A stretch of 23,185 nucleotides of DNA from Paraglomus occultum (GCA_910592205.1 CAJVPJ010000508.1:1-23185); one strand, 5' to 3'; positions 1 to 10,535 are shown, counted from the first letter of the stretch. The notes: generated by a model from the letters alone, not told the origin. Program-made: numbers and translations.

Positions 1-1
1 G

Positions 2-1837
2 AGCAGAAGGGGATCAGTCTATCTAAATCTAGAAAACTATGTCAAGTCACTGATGGATTTTAACCAATCGTTGATGAGTAGACCAGGTGATGCATGGACA
101 TTACGATATCGGGGAGAAGTTTATCGATGTCTAAAACGATACAACAACGCGCTAGATAATTTTAACAAATCGTTGGAAATTGAACCGGATAATGCATGGG
201 CATTGAGTAGAAGAGGGACCGTTTATCTCGATCTGAAACAATACAATAATGCACTGAAAGATCTTGACAAATCGTTGGAGATTGAGCCAGATGATGCGTG
301 GGTTTTGAGTAGAAGGGGTGCGGTCTATCTTAATCTAGGACAATCCGACAATTCACTGAATGACCTTGACAGATCGTTGGACATTGAACCAAACAATCCA
401 TGGGTGCTGAGCAGAAGGGGAGCCGTCCATAGATGTCTAGGACAATACGACAATTCGCTGAACGATCTCAACAAATCGTTGGACATCGAGCCAAATGATG
501 CATGGGCGTTGAGAGAACGGGGAGCTGTCTATTTTGATCTAGGACAATACGACAACTCGCTGAACGATTTTGGCGAATCGTTGAATATCGAATCAACTGA
601 TGCGTGGACATTGAGAGAACGGGGAGCTGTCTATCTTGAGCTAGGGCAATATGTCAATTCATTGAATGATCTTAACAATGCGTTACATATCGAGCCAAAC
701 AATGCATGGTCGTTGAGCAGACTCGGAGCCGTCTATTTTGAGGTAGGACAATACAGCAGTTCGCTGACCGAGCTTAACGAGTCGTTGGACATCGAGCCAA
801 ATGATGCGTGGGCGCTGAGTAGAAGGGGAGCTGTTTATCGATATCTAGGACAATACTATAATGCATTGAACGATCTTAACAAATCGTTGGAGATTGAACA
901 AAACAATGCATGGACGTTGAGAGAACGAGGATTTGTCTACAATGATCTAGGACGACACGAGAATTCACTGAACGATCTTACTAAATCATTGGACATTGAG
1001 CCAAATGATGCGTGGGCGTTGAGAGTACGGGGAAGTATTTATAAAAGTATGAGACAATATGACGATTCGCTGATTGATCTTAACAAATCATTGAAAATTG
1101 AGCCTAATAATGCATGGGCGTTGTGTCAGAGGTCTCTCGCTCATGCTTTCCTCGAACGATATGATGATGCATTGAAAGATGTTAACAGAGCATTGGAAAT
1201 CAAGCGAAATTACACGCTTGCGCTATCTATAAGAGGAGATATCTACAATGACCTCAAACAGTATGATCGTGCGTTATGCGATACCAGCAAAGCATTGGAA
1301 AGTGCGCCGCATAATACATATGCATTGAACGTACGAGGGCACGTTTATTGTAATCTTGCGCAGTACGACGATTCATTAAGTGATCTCAACAGGGCATTGG
1401 GGATTAGCCCGAATTATAAAGCTCCGTTAAAGAACAGGGGCAAGACATATCGCATGCTCAAACGATATGATGATGCATTAATCGATTTAAATAAATGCTT
1501 GGAGATTGATCCTGATTATGTCGATGCATTGACCGTGAGGGGAAACGTCTATCTCGATTTGAAACAATATGATAATTCGTTAGTCGATCTCAATAGGTCG
1601 TTAGCGATAACGCCGAGCAACGCACATGCATTGAGATTACGGGGTAATGTCTATTTTGATCTCAAAGAATATGAGAAAGCGTTGACCGATTTCAACAAGT
1701 TATTGGAAATTGAACCAAATGATACGTGTGCATTGAGCATGAGAGAAAAAATTGATAAAGTGTTTAAGCGTCACGACAATAATGCGAGATACACTGGACG
1801 GTTAAGACATATTGTTTTAAAAATACTATATAGATAA
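2..1837 (+). CDS. TPR-array protein, 3' part (5' end outside window); tandem copy 1 of kinase-TPR gene
   Basis: The reading frame is open from base 2, so the Met codon at base 53 is internal and the gene is truncated by the window edge. It encodes 17 tandem 34-residue tetratricopeptide repeats (102-bp units) with the TPR pattern of W/L, G/Y, A/L and P positions, for example A-W-x-L-x-x-R-G-x-V-Y ... Y-x-x-A-L-x-D-L-N-K-S-L-E-I-E-P. TPRs form stacked helix pairs that bind partner proteins. The array ends with a half repeat and a short basic tail, stopping at TAG 1835-1837. It aligns one-to-one with the array at 6450-8190 at a constant 6449-bp offset with no indel. My hand count over 16 repeats gives about 90 differences in 544 residues (roughly 83% identity). 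By analogy with copy 2, a kinase-like domain probably lies upstream, outside the window. The TPR call is firm; the missing domain is inference. Confidence 0.9.
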   Translation, partial: SRRGSVYLNLENYVKSLMDFNQSLMSRPGDAWTLRYRGEVYRCLKRYNNALDNFNKSLEIEPDNAWALSRRGTVYLDLKQYNNALKDLDKSLEIEPDDAWVLSRRGAVYLNLGQSDNSLNDLDRSLDIEPNNPWVLSRRGAVHRCLGQYDNSLNDLNKSLDIEPNDAWALRERGAVYFDLGQYDNSLNDFGESLNIESTDAWTLRERGAVYLELGQYVNSLNDLNNALHIEPNNAWSLSRLGAVYFEVGQYSSSLTELNESLDIEPNDAWALSRRGAVYRYLGQYYNALNDLNKSLEIEQNNAWTLRERGFVYNDLGRHENSLNDLTKSLDIEPNDAWALRVRGSIYKSMRQYDDSLIDLNKSLKIEPNNAWALCQRSLAHAFLERYDDALKDVNRALEIKRNYTLALSIRGDIYNDLKQYDRALCDTSKALESAPHNTYALNVRGHVYCNLAQYDDSLSDLNRALGISPNYKAPLKNRGKTYRMLKRYDDALIDLNKCLEIDPDYVDALTVRGNVYLDLKQYDNSLVDLNRSLAITPSNAHALRLRGNVYFDLKEYEKALTDFNKLLEIEPNDTCALSMREKIDKVFKRHDNNARYTGRLRHIVLKILYR

Positions 1838-2011
1838 ACATTTATTGCGCACACATTGATGATTCAAGTAAATATGGATTAGCGAAACTGTATTTTTGAC
1901 TATTGTTTTTGTTAAAACTCATTAGTCATCGCATCGTTAATTAACAATATAATTACATATCAACTTTATCGACAAATACCAGTCAATATACTATATTGAT
2001 TAATTATTTAA

Positions 2012-2017
2012 AATAAA
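2012..2017 (+). terminator. Possible polyadenylation signal AATAAA (copy 1)
   Basis: AATAAA lies about 175 nt after the stop of the first TPR gene, in AT-rich sequence. This is a plausible 3'-end signal, but the hexamer is common by chance in such DNA. Confidence 0.3.
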
Positions 2018-3370
2018 ATTTTAAATGGGTTCTTGTACAAATAATCTTTTAAGCTCTGGAAATATTTTAGTCTATAACTTGTTTTATTCGGAAACTTTTC
2101 GTTTATTTTGCGATAGTCGCGCTCTAAAACTTTTACTTATCAAAACGGGTACTTATCATCAATACATTATTTAACGAATAAATATTTATATTGTACTTTC
2201 CAAATTAAACGACATGTTCTATTCATAATTGCATATTCGCGTTCTCGACTAAATAAAGCACCTCATCGGTTTATCTTCCATATACTGTAGTGACATACAA
2301 ACAAGGCTGGTAATTACAAGTTACTGACATTACTTTTGACACAACTAAACAGTATAAACCAATTTTTTCAAAATGTTGCATTTCTGATGCGTTACTAGCA
2401 AATTATCATTACTTGTCTTGCGGCGTTTGACTGTCAGCAAGTTATAGTTATGCTGTCTAAAGTATTTTGCATTAAAACTATAAGATCATATGTTAGGCTT
2501 GACATAACAAGTCCCAATTTACGTTTGGCACTAGTATAATATTCAATGTTTATTATCTGCACAATTGCAAATGTGTACGCGCACCTTGTTATATAATACG
2601 TTTATAGTACGAGAAATTGGTTAATAATGCAAAAGGATGTAATGAATGTATTGTGTATGTACAGAAATACATCTATTTTCTCAATTATCAGCGCGCCAAC
2701 AGTTAAACGTTATGTAATACAGCACAGCTCTCGGATTAGAAATTAGCTCGTTTTTTGTTTCGAACATTTTAAGTACGCTCTGGAATAACAATAATAACAA
2801 TTAAAACTCATATACAGTGAGGCATAGGTTCAAATTACTAAATTTTACAATTTACTGTCAAACACTTTATGCATTGTTTGTACTCAACGAAGATATTATA
2901 CACTATTTTACAGGCAAGGATTTTTGCGTTGTTTACTCTCCCGTCCCGCTCTTTGTTTGGAATAGACGCACGATAAAAATTTTGTTGGCTACAATCACTG
3001 GATAAGTCTAGTAATAAATATAAATATATATATATATCGTCTTTAAAAAATTCCCAGCCATCGACAATTGTAATTTTTTATTAAATAAAGCCTCCTCTTG
3101 AGTATTAAAACCTGTTATTGCTAGTATCACACGTACGTAATATTGACACGCGGTAAATTTTTACTGTTAACAACTTTAATAAATTTGCGAACAATTTTAG
3201 CGATAATATTAGTAACTAAAACGTTTATGTGTGGTATGATGTCAACTTAGCCTTTCAATAAACGAGTAATCAAAGATTATACGTCATCCATTCATAAATT
3301 TAAATGTCTTAGCGCATACAACTCGCCTTGCATCATATACGCTACAACTGTTCACTTATTCATAATTCCA

Positions 3371-3536
3371 GAATGCTTGACAAATTGTGGCGTTCATGGT
3401 AAGCCTACCAATCATTACAATATCAATTTTGCAAAATGGTCTCTGGAAGGGTTTCACAATGTCGATTCATCAAATGCATTTGCCTAGAATGTCTAACGAA
3501 TTTCTTGCGCGCTCATGGTAAGCTTACCAGTCATTA
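3371..3536. repeat. Direct repeat pair of about 47-50 bp with palindromic core
   Basis: Two related blocks lie at 3371-3417 and 3487-3536. Both begin GAATG and both contain TTCATGG or CTCATGG followed by TAAGC and TACCA. The second copy has a perfect 14-bp palindrome, TGGTAAGCTTACCA (3516-3529). The first has one mismatch, TGGTAAGCCTACCA (3397-3410). Start-to-start spacing of the cores is 119 bp. The function is unknown. Confidence 0.6.
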
Positions 3537-4654
3537 ATTGTTCGAAAAAAATTCTTTAACCAATTTTTATCAACATCAAATTATATCATTCTTGACTCAA
3601 AACAATCGACTTAAATATCATTAACATTTTTAGTCACTCATGCATTTTTTTGACGATATAACAAAAGTATTATAAGTGCAACTTACATCAACGTATACAG
3701 ACTTTTGTCATTATGTCTTACAATATTTTCTCATTACAAAATTTATTTGAATTGGATGCAATTATCTCACTATTTTTACCACTCATAATAATTACTGGCA
3801 TAGAACACTAACCCAATTAGAATTAATTGCTACAATAAAAAACGTCTTTGAAGTTTTTGCTTATTGTTTATATGCACTTCTCATCTAGCTTATGCTGGCT
3901 TAGTACCAACTTCAGCAAATAGCTATTAACTTATATTTCCGTATTATTATTAGCAACATCCGAACATGCATTATCCAAATTACGAATTTTGCTACTATAA
4001 AAAGTCACTGTACCCGTGTCTATGTTAATACGAGTTTCGTCCTATGTATTTTAAATATAGTGATTTTCCTTACGAAGACCAACTTTACAAGTGTTATGGA
4101 TCAGCGACATCTGATCAGATGTTAATTGCTTGAAGCTCATAGACGAGTTGTAAATTATCTATGCCAGTAATTACTGTTACGTGTTTATTTGATGACAAAA
4201 AAGTATATTCAAGACGATTGGGCAAAATACATTTTACTAAAAAACTGGACCACAACTCGTTATTTTTTAAGTTGCTTCTCGAAATCTATCGCTAGATGTA
4301 ATAAACATAATCTTGACATCACTTTTTTTTGCGATAAAGTTGAACATCTAATAACATTGTATTCACAAAATTAATTTTAATAGCTACTTTTGAAGAAAAA
4401 ATGTTACAAATTAACTTCGATTGCCTAGGGAACAATGGTCTGTAATAACGTTGAAGTTTAGCTTTTGCCAGTATAATAAAATTTGTTCGTTAAATAAAGT
4501 CGGGGTTATCTCAGTTTTAAAATTATAAATAATTATACAAAGAAGAGGAAATTGATTATTAATTTAGCAATTTCTCAATATTTTACAGAACGGGCGGCCA
4601 TTCACTAACAGTAACCGTAAGGAAACAGAATTTTCCAAAAAGAATTTATTTTTA

Positions 4655-4790
4655 TTATGCTGGTGACGAGTCAGCTGGAATCGAAGAACGGTGATGGCTG
4701 GCAGGTTTGTCGTAAGAGGGCCTGTCGCTACGACGGGCTTACTCGAAAAAAAAAAAAATTAAAAATTTTTTATTCAAAAAAAAAAAAGAC
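4655..4790 (+). other. GC-richer block with strong hairpin and two oligo-A tracts; possible retroposed small element
   Basis: A block near 4655-4745 is visibly richer in GC than its surroundings. It ends in a hairpin at 4712-4742: a GTAAG arm pairs with CTTAC, and CCTGTCG pairs with CGACGGG around a CTA loop, giving 12 pairs (one G-U) with a 4-nt bulge. Directly after it come A13 (4746-4758) and A12 (4776-4787) with a T-rich stretch between. A structured body followed by an A tail fits a SINE-like retroposon, but I cannot see RNA polymerase III box motifs and no second copy is in the window. Confidence 0.3.
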
Positions 4791-5242
4791 TTTCGCCAGT
4801 TCTTAATTTACTGTGGTTCTAATTACGCAGAGAAAGTTTACGTAGCGTAGCATATAGTCTGACATCTGTGGACATCATTACTGGCATTAATGAATGAATA
4901 TATCTGCTTTGCAATTTTGTATAATTTTAGTTACTATTTTTTAACCGTTTGTATAAATATTAGACATGAGATCTTCCTGTGCTGCTGACCAGCTTTGTCG
5001 GTGTTTTTGTAGGAAGATGCCATTTGGTTGAAATTGTAAAATCTGAAGAGTAAAAAGCCGTGAATCGTATATTTAAAAAGCGGATGGTGTGCAATAGGTG
5101 TTACAAATAAAGATTACTATTTACTTTAATATTGTGAATAAGTGAAACGTGATGATTGCTAAATGTGGACGGTCTGGTTGTACAAAATTTGCGTACTGTA
5201 CTATGTACTACATTAGTCAGAACAGCCACCGCATTCACTCCA

Positions 5243-8200
5243 ATGTTAATAATGTCTCGAACATCTAACGATTCGTACAAAGAATGGCTAAACGCAAGCA
5301 TTCAAGAAGGATCAATATATTGCTGTCTGGAAGATGACATTAAATTAGACTCTCTACATGTTGGTCTTGGAGAATTTGCAACAGTGTATCAGGCAACGAT
5401 AGAGCATGCTGACAGTATTGCCACAACTATGGCAGAGAACATTTACTCTGGAATGACCGTTGCGGTGAAGATGCTATCTACGAATAAACATGAAGATAAC
5501 GAAGAAGATTTGCACCAGCAGTTGGTCAAAGAGGTTATTATATACTTTCCGTTATGCTTTGTGCACATTTATACCTCGTGTATACTAACTTTCGAAATGA
5601 ATTCTACATTAGCTGAAGAACCATAAAGAAGCGAATGATCATCCAAACATTATTCGTTTTTTGGGTGTATACAAAGGTAGGTTCAGTTAATGGTAATGAC
5701 TTGCTTGACTGAATTACAAGTAACAATTCTATATTAACGCATGCAGACAAATATGATGATTATCATATGATTTTCGAACTGGCTGACGATGGAAGTTTGC
5801 GTGAACACCTGAACAAACACTTCAACGATTTGTCTTGGAAAGACAAATACAAGCTGAGCTTGGAAATTGCCAATGGGCTAAGACATTTACATAAACTCGA
5901 TATAGTTCACAAGAATTTGGTATTTATCGCAAATTTTAGTTTGTATCGTCCAACTCACAGTATATTTAAGCTAACGTTATCTGTCTGTTTAATCTAGTCT
6001 TCCAGTAATATTCTTATCAAATCAGGTGTTGCCAAGATAACTGACTTTGGCTTATCAAACGTGTTGAAACAAGCGATATCGAAATCGTCTGACAAAGGCG
6101 CGCTTGCATACAAGGATCCGTTATTTCTAGTGAACACGTCATATCAACTTGACAAGAAATCCGACATATTTAGTCTTGGCGTAATATTTTGGGAAATATC
6201 GTCTGGAGAAGTTCCATGTTCAGGACATACTGAAATGAACTATATTGTTACATATAGACGCAATGGTTTTCGTGATCTTACCTTCCCTGGAACACCCGAA
6301 GAATATTTCAAGCTATACTCAGAATGTTGGACTGGTGACCGCAGTAAGCGGCCAGATTGTGAAAAGGTTTACAAAAAATTGGAGTATTGCGACGAAATAA
6401 ACAATATTAACAGGTCATTGGAGACCGAACCGAATAATGCACAGTTATTGAGCAGAAGGGGATCAGTCTATTTAAATCTAAAGCACTATGTCACGTCACT
6501 GATTGATTTTAATCAATCGTTGCAAATTAGACCAAGTGATGCATGGGCGTTGCGATATCGGGGAGAAGTTTGTCGATGTCTAAAACTATACGACAACGCG
6601 CTAGATAATTTTAACAAATCGTTGGAAATTGAACCGGATAATGCATGGGCGTTGAGTAGAAGAGGGAACGTTTATCTCGATCTGAAACAATACAATAATG
6701 CACTGAAAGATCTTGACAAATCGTTGGAGATTAAGCCAGATGATTCGTGGGTTTTGAGTAGAAGGGGTGCGGTCTATCTTAATCTAGGACAATCTGACAA
6801 TTCACTGAATGACCTTGACAAATCATTGGACATCGAACCAAATGATCCATGGGTGCTGAGTAGAAGGGGAGCCGTCCATCGATGTCTAGGACAATACGAC
6901 GATTCACTAAATGATCTTAACAAATCGTTGGACATCGAGCCAAACGATGCATGGGCGTTGAGAGAACGGGGAGCTGTCTATCTTGATCTAGGACAATACG
7001 ACAATTCACTGGACGATCTTGACGAATCGTTGGATATCGAACCAACTGATGCATGGACATTGAGAGAACGGGGAGCTGTCTATCTTGAGTTAGGACAATA
7101 CGACAATTCACTGAACGATCTTTGCGACTCGTTGGATATCGAGCCGGACAATGCGTGGGCGTTGGGCAGATGCGGAGCCATTTATCTCGAGCTAGGAGAA
7201 TACAGCGGTTCACTGATTGATCTTAACGAGTCGTTGAACACCGAGCCAAATGATGCGTGGGTGCTGAGTCGAAGGGGAGCTGCTTATCGATGTCTAGGAG
7301 AATACAGTAATGCATTGAACGATCTTAACAAATCGTTGGAGATTGAGCAAAACAATGCACGGACGTTGAGAGAACGAGGATTTGTCTATCATGATCTAGG
7401 ACTATACGGCAATTCACTTGGCGATCTCACCAAGTCATTGGACATTGAGCCAAATGATGCATGGGCGTTGAGAGTACGGGGAAGTATTTATAAAAGTACG
7501 AGACATTACGACATTTCGCTGAATGATTTTAGTAAATCATTGCAAATTGAACCAAATAATGCATGGACATTGTGTATGAGTGCTAACTCTCGTGCTTTCC
7601 TCGAACAGTATGACGATGCTTTGAAAGATGTTAACAGAGCATTGGAAATCGAACAAAATTACGCGCCTGCGCTGTCTATAAGAGGAGATATTTATAATGA
7701 TCTCAAACAGTATGATCGCGCGTTATGCGATGTCAACAAAGCATTGGAAAGTGCGCCGTATGATTCATATGCATTGAATGTACGAGGACACATTTATTGT
7801 AATCTTGCGCGGTACGACGAATCATTGAGTGATCTCAACAAATCATTGCGGATTGATCCGGGTAATGAATCTACATTAAAGAATAAAGGTGAAACGTATC
7901 GCATGCTCAAACGATATGATGATGCATTAATCGTTTTAAATAAATCATTAGAGATTGATCCTGATTATGTCGATGCATTGACCGTGAGGGGAAACGTCTA
8001 TCTCGATTTGAAACAATATGACAATTCATTAGGCGATCTCAATAGGTCGTTAGCGATTGCGCCAAGCAATGCACATGCATTAAGATTACGGGGTAATGTT
8101 TATTTTGATCTCAAAGAATATGATAGAGCGTTGACCGATTTCAACAAGTCATTGGAGATTGAACCAAATGACATGTGTGCGTTGAGCATGAGAGAAAAAG

Positions 8201-8445
8201 TTGATGAAATGCTCAAGATCAGAATAATAATGTGTGGGATACACTGGACGATTAAGACATCATTGTCTGTATTGCTAAACAAGCTCGTTTATTCGTTGCA
8301 CACATTTCAAGTAATTAGCAAAACTGTATGCTTAATATTAACCATTGTTTTGTTAAAGTTCAGGTCAGCTTTAATTACAGTAACAAAACTTTGTTCGACA
8401 AATTACCGATGTACTATGTTGATATATAGTGGGTTGTCCAAATAA
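5243..8445 (+). CDS. Pseudokinase-TPR fusion protein (four exons), tandem copy 2
   Basis: Proposed model: exons 5243-5533, 5613-5676, 5747-5919 and 5998-8445, giving 991 aa; introns of 79, 70 and 78 nt are GT..AG. The start is ATG 5243 or the in-frame ATG 5252. The kinase-like domain (about residues 33-312) shows a glycine loop GLGEFATVYQ (41-50), VAVK with Lys76, helix-C Glu97, DFG (192-194), SDIFSLGVIFWEISSG and the CW...RP end. The catalytic loop reads HKNLSSSN: Asn175 replaces the HRD aspartate and Asn180 is kept, so catalysis is doubtful. Seventeen 34-residue TPRs follow (about 328-905), collinear with the array at 2-1730. From residue 917 the frame differs from copy 1 (net +1 base within 8218-8236), adding a 75-residue tail with a hydrophobic stretch near 948-968. 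AATAAA at 8441-8446 overlaps the stop. Splice sites are inferred from protein continuity, not RNA. Confidence 0.85.
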
Positions 8446-8870
8446 AAACTTTAATACAATTAATCTTTTAAGCTCTGGAAAAATCAATGCATAATTTTTT
8501 ATTTGTTAGTAGAATTCATTTAGTCCAAGTCACTTTAATCTGGAATATTTAAACGCTACTTTTATTAAACAATTCAACTCGTTGAAATCAAGTAGTTGTA
8601 AACCCCACTTTTTGTTTTATTGTCATGCTCTAAAACTCTATTTATCAAAACGAGTAGTTACCGAATTTTGTCAATACAAATAATGTAGTAACTTTTCACA
8701 TCGTAATCTCCCAAACTAAACAGACATAATAATTTCGTTTGTGTTTTTGTTAGAATTTTAAATTTGATAGCCCACTCGGTTATACACGGCAAACAATGTT
8801 GGCTAATTATAATAGCAAACAAGAATAGGAAATAATATTTTAAGTATTTGTACAGGGTTTTGTTTTCTTA
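8446..8870. other. 3' flank of copy 2, related to the 3' flank of copy 1
   Basis: This is non-coding. Its first part, to about 8830, matches the sequence after copy 1 in interrupted blocks, which shows that the duplication included several hundred bases downstream of the gene. I see nothing else in it. Confidence 0.5.
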
Positions 8871-9250
8871 TCATAGTCCTTTTTGTGTGAATTCTCTCCG
8901 CAATCTTTTCATCCGCTGTTCGATTGATTCGTTCTTAAAATAATATGTATTGGTTGCATTAGCCGATGATAACTTTATTAATTCTATATTCACAATGACA
9001 GTATGGATCAGTTTCTCTATATCCATGATCTCCCTCCAGCTTACCAGGCTGACCGTCAATCTATTGTCGACTTTACAATTTCATTAATGTCGATCGATCT
9101 CTTAGCTTTAAGACGACCGTCATTTAACTTTTTTAATAACTTGGCTGTGCGCTGCTGTCATTCCAACCGCGTGTGTTTTATTATTAATAATCTTTTGCAG
9201 AATAGTATTCGTATTTTTGCGCGTTTTTTGTTACTTCGGAGACTTTCAAT
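8871..9250 (-). pseudogene. Unrecognised coding-like patch, broken
   Basis: Reading the minus strand from about 9250 gives a lysine/arginine-rich frame with one TGA. It includes KLLKKLNDGRLKAKRSIDIN and ends at TGA near 9058. A second frame (9059-8871, 62 codons) carries on with IEQRMKRLRREFTQKGL before a stop. The translations look protein-like, but I recognise no family, and the joins could be introns or decay. A plus-strand open frame (9003-9296) overlaps and may be only the antisense of this patch. Confidence 0.2.
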
Positions 9251-9476
9251 AGCTTATTCAATCAAAGCCAGACTTTCAAAGTTAGAAAATCAATAACACA
9301 TTAAACGTTATGTACCAATTCTGGTAACTTTATGAAAACGTTCAATACAAATTAACAACAAACATTTTCAATGAAGGAAAAGTTTTTAAGGTTTGGCCGA
9401 CATTGCCAGATTAAACACTATTTTGACATCAGAAGTAGAAGCCCAAAAATTAAGTTGCGTAAACGTTTGATTGTAA

Positions 9477-10325
9477 GTACCTGTAAGGGTTATTATTTTA
9501 CCAGACTATTACTCACATCATGTGACTGGTTCTTGTAATCATGCACCCCTAATTATAATCGGTTGTTCGAAATGTTACCCACTCACCCCTCTTCTTGAAA
9601 AGCGCTACCAAAGTCTAATATTAACAATACAGCCAGAAACCAACCCCCAACGAACTCTTGACACTCGACAACGAACAAATAATTTACCGACCACCGGCTA
9701 CTAGCTTCTCTTCCAAAGCGAAAATACGAACAGTCGCTCTCATCTAACGTACGATTATCGACCAAATGCAAACTCCAATATATGTGCGCTGTGCGCCACT
9801 CCATGCTACGAACATAACGACAGCTCGCTACAACTTACGAACGAGTCTTCTAACAGCTGGCACGATTAATTTATGGCTAAAAAGACGGCTACAGAAGTTA
9901 CGCCAATATTATAACCAGTATTAGTCAGGTAATTTAATCTTGAATAATACAAATCAAAGGGTGCGACATATTGTCAGCAAGAATCTCTCTTATAATGATG
10001 TTAAGGCAATAACGCCGGCTCTTTCTGATGTGGTACCACAAAAAAATGATGATATTTCGGAATTTATTAACCCAATCCTATTTTTAGATGCGTCTTGTTA
10101 GAAACGAAGAAAATTGCAAAGTCCCGATCTCTTCGTGCTTATCTTTGTCAAAAAATGGAAAAGAAATTCGAAAGCGGGGGGGGGGGGGGCGGCAGTCCAG
10201 TGAAGAAACGCTTTGTCACGCAACCAAAAATTATTTCTCTTAATCATTGGATTGCCGATCTCAGGAGTCGTCCCGAATCCATCACCCGTAAAACTGACTG
10301 TGTGTTGAATCGGAAAATAGCTTAA
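9477..10325 (+). pseudogene. Unrecognised broken gene-like stretch
   Basis: The base composition of 9500-9860 differs from its neighbours (C/A-rich on this strand). One frame stays open from 9477 to a TAA near 9868 with a single TAG (9702-9704). It includes cysteine motifs GCSKCYP and ICALCATPC. The next segment, in another frame, covers about 9856-10101 with TAGs at 9922 and 10099 and contains the protein-like stretch RVRHIVSKNLSYNDVKAI. A third frame runs 10095-10325 through a G14 tract and ends at TAA. Together these look like a gene of about 270 codons split by stops and frame changes. No domain is recognised. An ATG-initiated minus-strand frame (9804-9583), followed by a good GTGAGT donor, is the competing reading. 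Confidence 0.3.
10176..10189 (+). repeat. G14 homopolymer tract
   Basis: Fourteen consecutive G residues sit in otherwise AT-rich DNA, inside a coding-like frame. The length is prone to slippage or sequencing error. Confidence 0.9.
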
Positions 10326-10535
10326 TAAAGAAAATGTGTATTACGATTCAATCTATGGGACGCTTTATATACTAATTAATTACTATATGTTAAAATAACA
10401 TTGGCGTAAGTATATAAATACTGACAATTTCAGTGAGCTTTCGTATCATTTTTCTCAAGTACAAACTTTTCCGTGACGACTGATTACTGAAAACCAACCA
10501 TATTATTAAATTAAAATCAATATGGCATCAAGCAG

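Larger units (their letters stand above)
1838..5242. other. Non-coding spacer between the two tandem kinase-TPR copies
   Basis: I see no convincing gene in this 3.4-kb AT-rich stretch; the few short open frames lack ATG starts or any family pattern. The first part (to about 2330) is recognisably related to the 3' flank of copy 2 (to about 8830). Shared islands include TCTTTTAAGCTCTGGAAA and GCTCTAAAAC...TATCAAAACG. After that the flanks diverge. The spacer holds a direct repeat with a palindromic core (3371-3536) and a GC-richer hairpin with oligo-A tracts (4655-4790). TATATTTAAA at about 5069-5078 could be a core promoter element for the following gene. Confidence 0.6.

Noticed and set aside
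2817-3005. 62-codon frame in the spacer
   Set aside because: It begins with GTG, has no ATG start, no motif and low-complexity AT-driven composition.
4189-4374. 61-codon frame in the spacer
   Set aside because: It has no recognisable motif, no supporting splice context and AT-driven composition.
5101-5301. Minus-strand frame overlapping the first exon of the kinase-TPR gene
   Set aside because: It overlaps the better-supported plus-strand exon and shows no motif.
6917-7213. 98-codon minus-strand frame inside the TPR array
   Set aside because: It is the antisense of the 102-bp TPR units; its own repeats simply mirror them.
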